From Phycisphaerales bacterium (GTDB taxonomy: Bacteria > Planctomycetota > Phycisphaerae > Phycisphaerales > UBA1924), in the NCBI GenBank assembly GCA_016699835.1, contig CP064987.1, positions 1,302,001-1,366,000 on the forward strand: a DNA stretch of 64,000 nt. The letters are read 5' to 3'. A program made the position numbers and the translations under genes. A model generated the notes under the pieces. That model ran no database searches. It was not told the origin of the DNA and saw nothing but the letters and a program-made list of their open reading frames with translations. Of the stretch, positions 16,061-24,715 are shown in pieces; position 1 is the stretch's first letter; each line of letters begins with the position of its first letter.

Positions 16061-17295
16061 AACGCGAGATTCGCGCCCAGGCGCAGGCCGAACGACGAGT
16101 AGTCGTCGCCATCATCCGCGGTCACGGCGAGTTCAAAGCCCGACCCGGCGTCGTTCTTGAACCCGATGCCGCCGGTGAACGTCAGCCAGTTGTCGACCGC
16201 GGCATCATCGATGAAATCGGAGTACGTGACGCCGGCGTAGGTGTACCACTCGACGCCCAGCCAGTACGTCACGCGTCCGCCATGCTTCATCATCGACTGG
16301 CTCACCCCCGGATCGATCTCGTAGTCGCCGAAGGAGAGTTTGTTCCCCTCATAGATCGCGTACTGGTTCGCCATGGAGAGCGTCAGCCGCTCCGTGGCGT
16401 GCCAGGCGAAGTAACTCGTCGCACCGAAGGAGTAGATGATGCCGCCCGCACCGATGTCCTCCGACGCCGACCCCGCGACCGACGCGTGGGGCGTGATCTG
16501 CCACGTGAACGGCACTTCGGGCGTCGGCAGGACCACCCGGATCGGCACGCCCAGCGCCATGCCAAAGTGGAAAACGTCCGCGTCCTCGACGCTGTTGTAC
16601 CCGAGGAACGACGCGATCGAAACGCCAAGGGACTTCCCGAGATTCGCGTCGAACGACGTCGAGACCGTCGCCGAGTCGCCCTCGAAGTCCCCGGCCTCGT
16701 ACTGGCTTCCCGAGACATCCATCCGCAACTGCGGCGTCGCGCGACGCATCGAGTCGTCGCCATCGGGAACGACAACCGACGTGAACTCGTTGTTGATGCC
16801 GAATCGCTGGAAGGTGAGTTCCGCCATTCGGGCCGTCGTCGCGTTCGGGTTGCCGTCCGAGACCGCGATCGGTGTCAGGGCGTTGACCGCCTTGAAGAAC
16901 TCGGCGAGGTCGTCCGCCCCGTTCTGCTGGAGATAATCGCGGATCTGATCTTCGAGCGAGCGCGGATCGGTCCCCGTGTCAAACGTCCGCGTGATCGTCC
17001 CATCGGGCGTGATGAACGTCAGCGTCGCCTGCGTCTCGGCGGCGTTGCGCGTGATTGTCACTGCGTCCGCCACGCCGCCATAGTTCAAAGACAGGCTCAC
17101 GTCGGTCCCCGTGAGCGCGGCGAACTGCGCCTCGTTGTTCACCGCGTTCGTCACGAGATCGACAAGGTTGTTCGCCCCGACCGGCGTGATCGGCGACCCA
17201 TTGGATGTCCCCGAGATCACGAACAGATCCGCACCCAACGCAACAGGCGTGAGAGCGGCGGCAAACCCAAGAATGGCAAGACGATTCGAACGCAT
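16057..17295 (-). CDS. Predicted outer-membrane beta-barrel protein
   Basis: This 412-residue protein has a signal peptide (MRSNRLAILGFAAALTPVALG). The C-terminal half is rich in alternating hydrophobic/aromatic strands (FHFGMALGVPIRVVL, YFAWHATERLTLSMANQ, VTYWLGVEWYTYAGVTY) and ends in ANLAF, the terminal Phe typical of outer-membrane barrels assembled by Bam. The first 200 residues are a globular domain without recognised motifs. ATG 17295 directly precedes the signal peptide. The gene is divergent from the aldolase gene at 17509. Confidence 0.65.
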   Translation of the reverse strand: MRSNRLAILGFAAALTPVALGADLFVISGTSNGSPITPVGANNLVDLVTNAVNNEAQFAALTGTDVSLSLNYGGVADAVTITRNAAETQATLTFITPDGTITRTFDTGTDPRSLEDQIRDYLQQNGADDLAEFFKAVNALTPIAVSDGNPNATTARMAELTFQRFGINNEFTSVVVPDGDDSMRRATPQLRMDVSGSQYEAGDFEGDSATVSTSFDANLGKSLGVSIASFLGYNSVEDADVFHFGMALGVPIRVVLPTPEVPFTWQITPHASVAGSASEDIGAGGIIYSFGATSYFAWHATERLTLSMANQYAIYEGNKLSFGDYEIDPGVSQSMMKHGGRVTYWLGVEWYTYAGVTYSDFIDDAAVDNWLTFTGGIGFKNDAGSGFELAVTADDGDDYSSFGLRLGANLAF

Positions 17296-17508
17296 GCGAG
17301 ACCTCCGTGGTTGGATCCGACGTTGTGGACTTCCTATCGGCCATCTTCCCGGACGCCTCAAGAGAACTCGGACCTTCCTTCACTCCCGTTTCTATACTCA
17401 GGCCCCTTCCCGGAGCATCCGCTCGAGGAGGCACGCATTCCAGATGGATCCCAAACACAACGATGGCGCAATCTTGGCGCCTCGACCCACACAAAAACGG
17501 AGAGACCC

Positions 17509-18627
17509 ATGCCCGCAGCCCCCAGCATCAACATCCGCAGCACCCTCGCCGGCGACGCCGATCGCCTTTTGGGCCACGAGTCCAAAACCATCCGCAAGGG
17601 ACAACTCCACCTCCCCGGGCCCGACTTTGTCGATCGCGTCCTCGCCGCCTCCGATCGACCCCTCCCCGTCCTCCGCAACTTCCAGACGATGATGAACACC
17701 GGACGCCTCGGCGGCACCGGCTACGTCTCCATCCTCCCCGTCGATCAGGGCGTGGAGCATTCCGCCGGCGCCTCGTTCGCGCCCAACCCCGAGTACTTCG
17801 ACCCCGAGAACATCGTGAAACTCGCGATCGAGGGCGGGTGCAACGCCGTCGCCTCGACCTTCGGCGTCCTGGGCATGGTCGCCCGCAAGTACGCCCACAA
17901 GATCCCCTTCCTCGTGAAGTTCAACCACAACGAGATCCTCAGTTACCCCAACACCTTCGACCAGACGCTCTACGGCTCGATCCGCCAGTGCTACGAGATG
18001 GGCGCGCTCGCCGTCGGTGCCACGATCTACTTCGGCTCCGAGGAATCCCGCAGACAAATCGAGGAAGTCTCGGCGATGTTCGAGCAGGCCCACAGCCTCG
18101 GCATGGTCACCGTCCTCTGGTGCTACACGCGCAACAACGCCTTCAAGGTGAAGGGCGCCGATGGCAAGAGCGTGGACTACCACGCCTCCGCCGACCTCTC
18201 GGGCCAGGCCAATCACCTCGGCGCGACGATCCAGGCCGACATCATCAAGCAGAAACTCCCGACGAACAACGGCGGGTACGCCGCCCTCAACGCCGGGTCG
18301 TCGGCCTATGGAAAGTGGGACAAGCGCGTCTACACCAACCTCTGCGGCAGCGACGAGAACGGCCACGGCGGGCACCCCATCGACCTCTGCCGATACCAGG
18401 TCATCAACAACTACATGGGTCGCGTCCCCCTCATCAACTCCGGCGGCGAGAGCAAGGGCGCCTCGGACCTGCAGGAAGCCGTCGCCACCGCCGTCATCAA
18501 CAAACGCGCCGGCGGCATGGGCCTGATCTCCGGGCGCAAGGCCTTCCAGAAGCCCATGAACGATGGCGTGAAACTCCTCCACGCCATCCAGGACGTCTAC
18601 CTCGACCAGAGCGTGACGATCGCCTGA
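17509..18627 (+). CDS. fbaB: Class I fructose-bisphosphate aldolase, archaeal/FbaB type
   Basis: This 372-residue Schiff-base aldolase cleaves fructose-1,6-bisphosphate to glyceraldehyde-3-phosphate and dihydroxyacetone phosphate in glycolysis/gluconeogenesis. It matches the DhnA/FbaB family: SILPVDQGVEHS near residue 75, PFLVKFNHNE near 135, GSIRQCYEMGALAVGATIYFGS near 165, and VPLINSGGESKGASD near 310, the phosphate-binding segment. ATG 17509 follows CGGAGAGACCC; the frame is open for 409 codons upstream, but only as antisense to the barrel gene. It appears monocistronic. Confidence 0.93.
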   Translation: MPAAPSINIRSTLAGDADRLLGHESKTIRKGQLHLPGPDFVDRVLAASDRPLPVLRNFQTMMNTGRLGGTGYVSILPVDQGVEHSAGASFAPNPEYFDPENIVKLAIEGGCNAVASTFGVLGMVARKYAHKIPFLVKFNHNEILSYPNTFDQTLYGSIRQCYEMGALAVGATIYFGSEESRRQIEEVSAMFEQAHSLGMVTVLWCYTRNNAFKVKGADGKSVDYHASADLSGQANHLGATIQADIIKQKLPTNNGGYAALNAGSSAYGKWDKRVYTNLCGSDENGHGGHPIDLCRYQVINNYMGRVPLINSGGESKGASDLQEAVATAVINKRAGGMGLISGRKAFQKPMNDGVKLLHAIQDVYLDQSVTIA

Positions 18628-18834
18628 TCGCCCGCCAACCCCCGTTTATCGGATTCGTTACGCGCGTTCTCGGGCGGGCACGCCCGCACAGCCCGCGCGA
18701 AAACGACGAGAACACAGGTTCGGACCTTGCACTCGCCCCGCCATCGCGCACAATCCCATTGGCCGCGAGATCGATCGCGGTCGGATTCGCACGTCCACTG
18801 GTTCACACATCCAAAGACTTGGGGGGAAGCACAG

Positions 18835-19269
18835 ATGAAGATCTCTCGTCGCGCGCTCACGCTGGGCGTCGGCCTCGGCGCCTTGGCTCTGCTCGGAACC
18901 GCCGCCAACGCCGGCCCGTTCTCGATCTCGGGCTCACTCAGCCGTGCCCACAACAGAAACTCATCCCAGTTCTCCGGACTTCGCCCGAGCACCAAGCCCG
19001 TCGCTTCGTCGTCGGGCGGAAAGTTCCGCGTGCCCACGACGACTATGGCCGGCCGCGGCGTGCTTGGCTCCGGTTTCGACGCCTCCTACGGACGTTACTA
19101 CAAGTCGCCCCCTTCGACACGCACCTTCAAGTCCTCGCTCTCCAACACGAGAACCTCCCAGTTCGCCAAGACACGCACCGATATTTCCCGGCGCATCAAG
19201 TCACCCGTCCACCTGCGCGGCCCGCAGAGCGTGGCGCGGAGTTCGAGCATTCGAACGTATAAAAAGTAA
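18835..19269 (+). CDS. Small basic secreted protein, unknown
   Basis: This 144-residue protein starts MKISRRALTLGVGLGALALLGTAANA, a clear signal peptide after a GGGGGG Shine-Dalgarno-like run. The mature part is rich in Ser, Thr, Arg and Lys (SLSRAHNRNSSQFSG, SSLSNTRTSQFAKTRTDIS), strongly basic, lacks Cys, and ends RTYKK. No domain is recognised. Its composition resembles a cell-wall- or nucleic-acid-associated extracellular protein, but this is speculation. It is convergent with the pseudopilin gene ending at 19288, 18 bases away. Confidence 0.7.
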   Translation: MKISRRALTLGVGLGALALLGTAANAGPFSISGSLSRAHNRNSSQFSGLRPSTKPVASSSGGKFRVPTTTMAGRGVLGSGFDASYGRYYKSPPSTRTFKSSLSNTRTSQFAKTRTDISRRIKSPVHLRGPQSVARSSSIRTYKK

Positions 19270-19287
19270 GAACGCCAGGGTCCGTGG

Positions 19288-20166
19288 TCAAGGCCCGCGC
19301 CACTCACGCCAATCGGGCACATACGCCGGATCATTCGCCGTTCCGATCGAGCCGATCGCCGAATCGCGATCGATGATCCAATCGGCCTGCGCCCGCGTCG
19401 GCCCCGCGCTCCCGTCGGCACGCACACCCAACGCCGAGCCCATAACGTCGCCGCGCGCACGCTGATGCCGGAATGAAGTCGTCGGCGAGGAGTTCACGCG
19501 CCATGAGGCCGACGCGCCCGACCCAAAGAACAACCTCGGCGGGTCAAGCAGCGCACAGTTCCGAGGCCTCGTTCCCACGCCAAGCCCACCAAGCATCGCG
19601 TCCGCAAAGACGAGCAACTCCCCCGGCCTCTGAATCTCGAACACACGCCGCCAAGGCCGAAACCCGATCGACTGCCCCCACCCCGGCGTCTTCGCGGGCG
19701 AGAGGTAATAACCGTTGTACCCATACGTGCTCGTCGGCTCGCGTGCCGGCCCCTGGGCGAGATACGTCCCCCACGCCTGCGCGGGGCACTCATACACCGA
19801 CCTCGCACCGAGGCTCGAATCGAGGTACGCCGCAACAAACCCACGTGCGTGATCGACTCGACCCGTGACAACGCCGTGCGTCCCCCACCAGAAGACCTGC
19901 TCGTCGACGATGTCATCGGGATGCCAGTACGCCAGCGGCATGGCACGATCCGCAAAGTCCCCGGCGTACCCCTGCCACGCGATCCCAAACTGCCGCAGAT
20001 TCGACGCGCACGCGATCGTGCGCGACGACTCGCGAGCCCCCCCGAGCGACGGCAGGAGCAACGACACGAGCAGCGCAATGATCGCGATCACCACCAGCAC
20101 CTCGACGAGCGTGAACGCCCGCAAAGAAGCCGAAACTCGCTCGCCTCGCGCGTCCGCCACGCTCAT
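19288..20166 (-). CDS. Type II secretion pseudopilin-like protein
   Basis: This 292-residue protein opens with a class III signal, RAFTLVEVLVVIAIIALLVS (residues 16-35), with Glu at position +5 after the predicted cleavage. CASNLRQFGIAWQGYAGDF follows, typical of planctomycete pseudopilin-like (DUF1559-type) proteins. Unusually, Ala rather than Gly precedes the cleavage site. The C-terminal domain is Trp/Tyr-rich with YGYNGYYLSP and LLVFADAML. It overlaps the preceding gene by 4 bases (20163-20166). It is the third gene of the operon led by the cobalamin riboswitch at 22897-23150, so expression should fall when B12 is plentiful. Confidence 0.85.
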   Translation of the reverse strand: MSVADARGERVSASLRAFTLVEVLVVIAIIALLVSLLLPSLGGARESSRTIACASNLRQFGIAWQGYAGDFADRAMPLAYWHPDDIVDEQVFWWGTHGVVTGRVDHARGFVAAYLDSSLGARSVYECPAQAWGTYLAQGPAREPTSTYGYNGYYLSPAKTPGWGQSIGFRPWRRVFEIQRPGELLVFADAMLGGLGVGTRPRNCALLDPPRLFFGSGASASWRVNSSPTTSFRHQRARGDVMGSALGVRADGSAGPTRAQADWIIDRDSAIGSIGTANDPAYVPDWREWRGP

Positions 20167-21815
20167 GGCCTCCCCCGCACGAGCAACGCCCGCTCGCGAT
20201 CACGCAACGCCCCAATCAATCTCGCGCGATCGTCGGCGTCGATCGTGCCGTTGCCGTCAAGATCCCGCCGCAGAGTGTTCGAATCCCACGCGCGGAGATC
20301 GTCGGTGTTCACCACGCCATCGCCCGAGAGATCCGCCGGCACGCCGAGGGGCGCAAACGCATGCAAGCCGCCGGCACCCGTCGAGTACGCCCACGCCCCG
20401 CCCTCAACGCTCACAACGCCCGGCCCATTTCCAGTCGCCGTCGCCACCTGCCGCACGAACAACGGATCGCCAGGCACGCGAGACAGATCGCACTCGAGCA
20501 TCGCCTCGCTCGCCCCAACGCTGCTCGTCTCGTGATCCAGCACGCCCACCAGCATCCGACGATCGGCGAGCAACGCCGGCACCATCGTCCACCCACCAAC
20601 GCGAAGATACTCGCCCTCATCGATCCGCACGTCGCCATCGAGATCGGTCCACGTCGCGGCGGCCGAGTCCCACACCATCGCCGCGCTCGTCCCCAGATCA
20701 TCAAAGAGTTGCAGCGTCGGAATCGAGCCGAAGCCATCCAACCCGCCGGCAACGACCACGCGCCCGCCCTCGACATAGACCGGAACGCTCGCCGTCCGAT
20801 TGCACCCCACGCTCCACGACATCACGCCCGTCAGCGCATCGAGTTTCACGAGATTCGCCGAGGTTCGCCCGCCCGTGAACGAGTACGACGCCGCCACCAC
20901 GCTCCACGCCCCGCTCGAATCGCGTGCAACACCCACCCCACCGAAAAAACCTAGAGCCTGCGAGTTCTCGAACGTCCACACCGGCGTCGGCGTCGCCTCA
21001 CTCCAGGCATCAACGCACACCACTCGCCCCGCCCCCACGCCAAAGTCCCCCGACGTCGCCACAACAACCCGCGTGCCCACGCCCGGAATGTGCACCACGC
21101 TCGGCGAATTCCCGCTCGTCCCGCCGAGTGTGAACGACCACACGATCTCGCCGGGCATGTGCGGATTCACACTCGTGTCGAACGCGTCCACGTTCACGCA
21201 ATGCAGCGACCCGCCCGCGCCGAACGGGTCATAGTCCACGACAAAGACCCGATCGAGGGCACCAAGCGACGCCCCAACCGAGAACGTGCACGCCGGCGAG
21301 GCATTCACCACCGCGCGCGGCAGCACCGTCGTCCACGCGGTCGAGCCATCGCTCAGTCGAATCCCGCGAAGCGAACTCCCGCTCGCCACGATCGCCGTCT
21401 GGTGCTCCTCATCGATCGCCGGCGTCGAGAACGAGTCGAGCAGCGGCGCGTCAATCGGTGTCTGCCACACCAGTTCACCCGTGAACGCCCGCACACCAAA
21501 CACGAAGTGCGCCGGCACGCCCCCAATGTCAACGGATCCCGTCGCCACCACGACACCAAACGACACCATCACGCCCGCCGAGGGCGTGAACGCGATCGGA
21601 CGCCCGAGTTGATCACGCGTCACCGTCCACGCGAGTGACGTGAGATCGGGCGCAAGCCCGACACCTCGAGACTCTCGCGAACTCTCGCCGCCGAGATGCG
21701 TCCACGACCCGCCGGATTGCGCCAGCCCGCACGCCGCGAAGCCTCCCATCGCGCACAAGGCCACGCCCGCGCCACGTCGCGATCGTGCACACCGGCCATA
21801 TTCCAAAGTGCCCAT
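20163..21815 (-). CDS. Secreted PQQ-type beta-propeller protein with dockerin-like C terminus
   Basis: This 550-residue exported protein has a signal-like core, GVALCAMGGFAACGLA. Repeats of the type ALTGVMSWSV, AFTGELVWQT and RLSDGSTAWTT (x-D/T-G-x-x-x-W) mark a quinoprotein-like propeller, as in BamB. Near residues 488-545 two Ca-binding loops, DLSGDGVVNTDDL and DLDGNGTIDADD, form a type-I-dockerin-like module. ATG 21815 lies 6 bases after the upstream gene's stop and is preceded by GAGGTAGGTC. Second gene of the riboswitch operon. The propeller could bind a ligand or protein at the cell surface; no enzyme residues are visible. Confidence 0.8.
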   Translation of the reverse strand: MGTLEYGRCARSRRGAGVALCAMGGFAACGLAQSGGSWTHLGGESSRESRGVGLAPDLTSLAWTVTRDQLGRPIAFTPSAGVMVSFGVVVATGSVDIGGVPAHFVFGVRAFTGELVWQTPIDAPLLDSFSTPAIDEEHQTAIVASGSSLRGIRLSDGSTAWTTVLPRAVVNASPACTFSVGASLGALDRVFVVDYDPFGAGGSLHCVNVDAFDTSVNPHMPGEIVWSFTLGGTSGNSPSVVHIPGVGTRVVVATSGDFGVGAGRVVCVDAWSEATPTPVWTFENSQALGFFGGVGVARDSSGAWSVVAASYSFTGGRTSANLVKLDALTGVMSWSVGCNRTASVPVYVEGGRVVVAGGLDGFGSIPTLQLFDDLGTSAAMVWDSAAATWTDLDGDVRIDEGEYLRVGGWTMVPALLADRRMLVGVLDHETSSVGASEAMLECDLSRVPGDPLFVRQVATATGNGPGVVSVEGGAWAYSTGAGGLHAFAPLGVPADLSGDGVVNTDDLRAWDSNTLRRDLDGNGTIDADDRARLIGALRDRERALLVRGRP

Positions 21816-21821
21816 GCAGAC

Positions 21822-22703
21822 CTACCTCGCGCCGCCGACACACAGGACTCCACTCGATCGCCCCGCCCCTGATGTCCCGCGACGGCGTCTCATCGTCCCA
21901 AAACCCAACAGCGTCGCAAACCCCACAACGCCAGGCCCAGGAACCGCCGATACGTCCGCCAGCGCATCGATCTCCACGTTCCCCGTAGCGCCCGCAGGCA
22001 GGGCAATGCGCACATACGAGATCGCCGAAAGCCCAGTCGACGCGAGATCGATCCCCACGCCCCCGCCCGAGCCGTTGTACCCCGCGACGATCTCCGCGAA
22101 CGTCCTCCCTGCTGGGATGAACGCCGGATCCACCGGCCTCGTGAAGTCGCTCTCGTTCGACCCCGCCACGCTCTCATACGGCCCGGCAAGATCCACATAC
22201 CCCAGCGTCGGAAACAACCCCTCCGAAGAGAGTCCCGTCACCAGTGTCCACGCCAACCCATCGACACTCACCTCAATCGTCGCGCTCACGTTCGAGCCAA
22301 ACATTGCACCCGTCGGCGTGGTCATGCCCGGCGCCCCACCCGTGCTGAAACTCGCATCGATGAATCCCTGATTCCCGAAGACGAGCAGGTCGATCCCGAA
22401 CGGGTTGGCCGGATCATCGACCACCGCCTCATCGAACGCGAGCGTCAGAAAACCCCCAGCGCCGATCGAATACACCTGGTCCGCGTTGTACGCCGGGTTG
22501 AACGGCGACACAGGCCCGGCAAACTCGCCAGCACCCGTTATCCGCGATGGACTCCCCAACGCGCTTCCAGGAACGTCATACCCCGGCGCGGCATCAACGC
22601 CCGCATCAAAGCCCACCACACGATCCGCCCATGGGTCGGCCGCGAACACGGACATCGACAAACCAAGCACGCCCCACGCGCACGCACACACTCGAACTGC
22701 CAT
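21822..22703 (-). CDS. Secreted PEP-CTERM-like protein, first gene of the cobalamin-riboswitch operon
   Basis: This 293-residue protein has a signal peptide (MAVRVCACAWGVLGLSMSVFA). The mature part (ADPWADRVVGFDAG, GSALGSPSRITGAGEFAG, YSIGAGGFLTLAFDEAVVDD, GIDLLVFGN) resembles secreted beta-sandwich surface proteins seen with TonB receptors in other phyla. The tail is VPGPG, hydrophobic, MRRRRG, then about 18 extra residues (ending LCVGGAR), which is unusual for a sorting tail. ATG 22703 follows AGGTCTGTC. The 5' leader of over 190 bases holds a cobalamin riboswitch, so the gene is predicted to be repressed by B12. A role in corrinoid capture at the surface is inference. Confidence 0.8.
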   Translation of the reverse strand: MAVRVCACAWGVLGLSMSVFAADPWADRVVGFDAGVDAAPGYDVPGSALGSPSRITGAGEFAGPVSPFNPAYNADQVYSIGAGGFLTLAFDEAVVDDPANPFGIDLLVFGNQGFIDASFSTGGAPGMTTPTGAMFGSNVSATIEVSVDGLAWTLVTGLSSEGLFPTLGYVDLAGPYESVAGSNESDFTRPVDPAFIPAGRTFAEIVAGYNGSGGGVGIDLASTGLSAISYVRIALPAGATGNVEIDALADVSAVPGPGVVGFATLLGFGTMRRRRGTSGAGRSSGVLCVGGAR

Positions 22704-22896
22704 GACAGACCTGACCGCCTCAACACAGAGGCCGCTCGCCCCGATTCGCGCGGGACGGCTCCGGGACAACGTCCGATGCGCCACGCGGAAAAAGGACTCG
22801 GGAGCCTCGGCACCGGAGCGGACGCCGACGTTCGCCGAGCGCCCCTGCCATGTCGCAACACGCGACCGGCCCGCGAGGGCACCACCAGCAACGTCC

Positions 22897-23150
22897 CAGG
22901 CAGGTCTTCCGGCTTAGGGATTCGTCCGACTCGCCTTCCCGAGAACCTCCAACCCGCGGCAAAGAACCGCGAGCATCTGGAGGTCCCAGTGGCCGCCGAC
23001 GCTCGAAACGATTCGTTCCGAGCACCGGCACGAGTCGGACGTGTCACCCCATACGGCGGCGCGTCCGCGGTGGCTTCTCACCACGCTTCCCTTTTCACCC
23101 GCGCCCCGCCGCGACAAGTCGCAACGAGGACGAGAGACCTGGAACGCGAC
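22897..23150 (-). promoter_or_regulatory. Cobalamin riboswitch
   Basis: Read on the minus strand, the leader shows the conserved order of the adenosylcobalamin aptamer: GGTGAAAAGGGAAG near 23086-23099, GGTGAGAAGCC with CGCGCCGCCGTATG, then GCCACTGG (22986-22993), GGGAAGGC (22933-22940), and finally AAGCCGGAAGACCTGCC (22899-22915), which is the B12 box. CAGGT near 23138 can pair with ACCTG of the box to close P1. Only the 3' box is invariant, but five blocks in order make chance very unlikely. It lies upstream of the surface operon 22703-19288. A five-T tract at 22789-22793 (minus strand) may belong to the expression platform, which I could not resolve. Confidence 0.93.
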
Positions 23151-23231
23151 CAGCCTAGCACAACCGCGACCACGCTGTCAACACCCAGCGCAACGCCTCG
23201 CCCACAACTCGCCCATGATGCCCTCAATGCC

Positions 23232-23263
23232 AAAAAACGCCCGGCCCACAATGGGGCCGGGCG
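23232..23263 (-). terminator. Intrinsic terminator of the pstS-porin unit
   Basis: A 10-bp GC-rich stem (23238-23247 with 23254-23263, loop ACAATG) is followed on the minus strand by six T residues. It is 80 bases past the porin stop and separates it from the riboswitch operon. Confidence 0.95.
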
Positions 23264-23342
23264 CCGTGCACAGTTCAATCAACACTCCGGGAGCACACCC
23301 CGCCTCCAGATGGCGGAACCCCCGAGAATCCGACGCGTGAGA

Positions 23343-24581
23343 TCAGTACTTGAACTGGATCTGTCCGCGAAGCGCGAACTGACCGCCCTCGCTATCGGCG
23401 AGCAACGCCTGGTTCGACGACGTGCCTACCACCCCACCGGTGTTCGCCTGCTTATCCAGGAAGTAGATCAGATCGACCGTGAGTTTCGCCGCTTGGCTGC
23501 TGGGCGAGATGTAGTAGTTCACACCGCCGGTCAGCGTGCTGAAGTTGTCCACACCGCCCATGTCGTCGGGAATGATGATGTCGTAGCGGGCGAACGCCTC
23601 GACCTGGTCCGTCACGAAGATGTTGCCCTGCAAGAGCACGCCCATGTCGTCCGTCGAGGTCCCGCCATCGGGATCCGTCGACCGCCACGCAAACGCGGCG
23701 TGTGCCCCCCATCCATCGCTCTCCACGCGCGCGTCCGCCGTGATCGACGTGATCGTGCGATCGACCGTCGCGTTGGTGCTCCCGCCCGACTCATAGTGCG
23801 CCGCCAGGCCAGCCGCCCCGCCATACTCGCTCCCGCGCCACGACACAAAGTCGCCCAGACGCTTGAAGTCCGCCTTCCCCCAGCGATACTCGCCGCGTGC
23901 CGTCAACGCGAAGTCCGCCTCGCTCGCGCTGTCAAACGGCGTGTTCAGCGCCTTGCGGCCATCACTCAACGCCACCATGAAGCGGTACACGTCCTCGCTG
24001 AACTCGATCTGCAGGCCCTGCGACCGCTCCAGCGTGAACACCTGGTTGAAGACAGACCGCTCCATCGTCAGACCGGCCGACGAACTCACGAGTTCCTCGT
24101 GAAGGAATGGCAACTTGAACTGCCCATACTGGAGCGTCACGCCATTCTCGAGTTTCACCGTCCCGTACGCGTCCGCCAGCGACATCGAGCCGTCGGTCTT
24201 CACCTCAGGCTGGATCTTGTACCCGAATCGCGGATCGAAGTACGTTCCCGTGAAGTTCAACTCGATCTTCCGAAGGTGGAACCCCATCGTCGTCTCATCG
24301 TCCGACGGCGTCACGTTGTCCCGCCGATTCAACTGATACCGGAACTGCCACAACGACCCGAACTCAAACGTGTTCGGCCCACCGTCGGTGATAAAGTACT
24401 TGCCCTTGTACCCCGCGCCACCCACGTCATCGAGCAGACTCGACCGCGACGCCGCGTCGGCCAGGAGTTCATCGGCGTACGAACCCGACGCCGAACTCAG
24501 ATCCACGCCGGCTTGTCCCATCGCCAACGAGGACACTCCAGCCGCGATGCCCGCAGCCAGCACGAACCACAGATTCTTCAT
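23343..24581 (-). CDS. Phosphate-selective porin (OprO/OprP family)
   Basis: This 412-residue outer-membrane protein has a signal peptide (MKNLWFVLAAGIAAGVSSLAMG). The body follows the OprP pattern: RKIELNFTGTYFDPRFGYKIQPEVK, LADAYGTVKLENGVTLQYGQFKLPF, ERSVFNQVF, and late strands GGVNYYISP and FALRGQIQFKY. Members form trimeric anion-selective channels for phosphate or polyphosphate, although selectivity varies across the family. It starts 134 bases after pstS on the same strand and shares its terminator, so both probably answer to phosphate starvation. Acidic residues in the N-terminal plug-like segment (DLSSASGSYADELLAD) are not usual family features. Confidence 0.88.
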   Translation of the reverse strand: MKNLWFVLAAGIAAGVSSLAMGQAGVDLSSASGSYADELLADAASRSSLLDDVGGAGYKGKYFITDGGPNTFEFGSLWQFRYQLNRRDNVTPSDDETTMGFHLRKIELNFTGTYFDPRFGYKIQPEVKTDGSMSLADAYGTVKLENGVTLQYGQFKLPFLHEELVSSSAGLTMERSVFNQVFTLERSQGLQIEFSEDVYRFMVALSDGRKALNTPFDSASEADFALTARGEYRWGKADFKRLGDFVSWRGSEYGGAAGLAAHYESGGSTNATVDRTITSITADARVESDGWGAHAAFAWRSTDPDGGTSTDDMGVLLQGNIFVTDQVEAFARYDIIIPDDMGGVDNFSTLTGGVNYYISPSSQAAKLTVDLIYFLDKQANTGGVVGTSSNQALLADSEGGQFALRGQIQFKY

Positions 24582-24715
24582 AGAACGTCTCCTTGCATGA
24601 CGGTCAAGATGTCGGTCGGCCTTGCTCGCCGACCGCTGTGTGATCCGGACATCGTGCCCGGAAAAAACGCCGCGAAGGCTTCCACCACCGCGGCATCTTC
24701 GATCGTACTCGCGAA

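Noticed and set aside
16282..17508. N-terminal extension of the aldolase frame
   Set aside because: The 409 codons before ATG 17509 are antisense to the barrel gene and have no similarity to aldolases.
21080..21105. Near-match of the 13-base element (GGAATGTGCACCA)
   Set aside because: It lies inside the coding sequence of the PQQ-type propeller, has one mismatch and is not upstream of a gene start.
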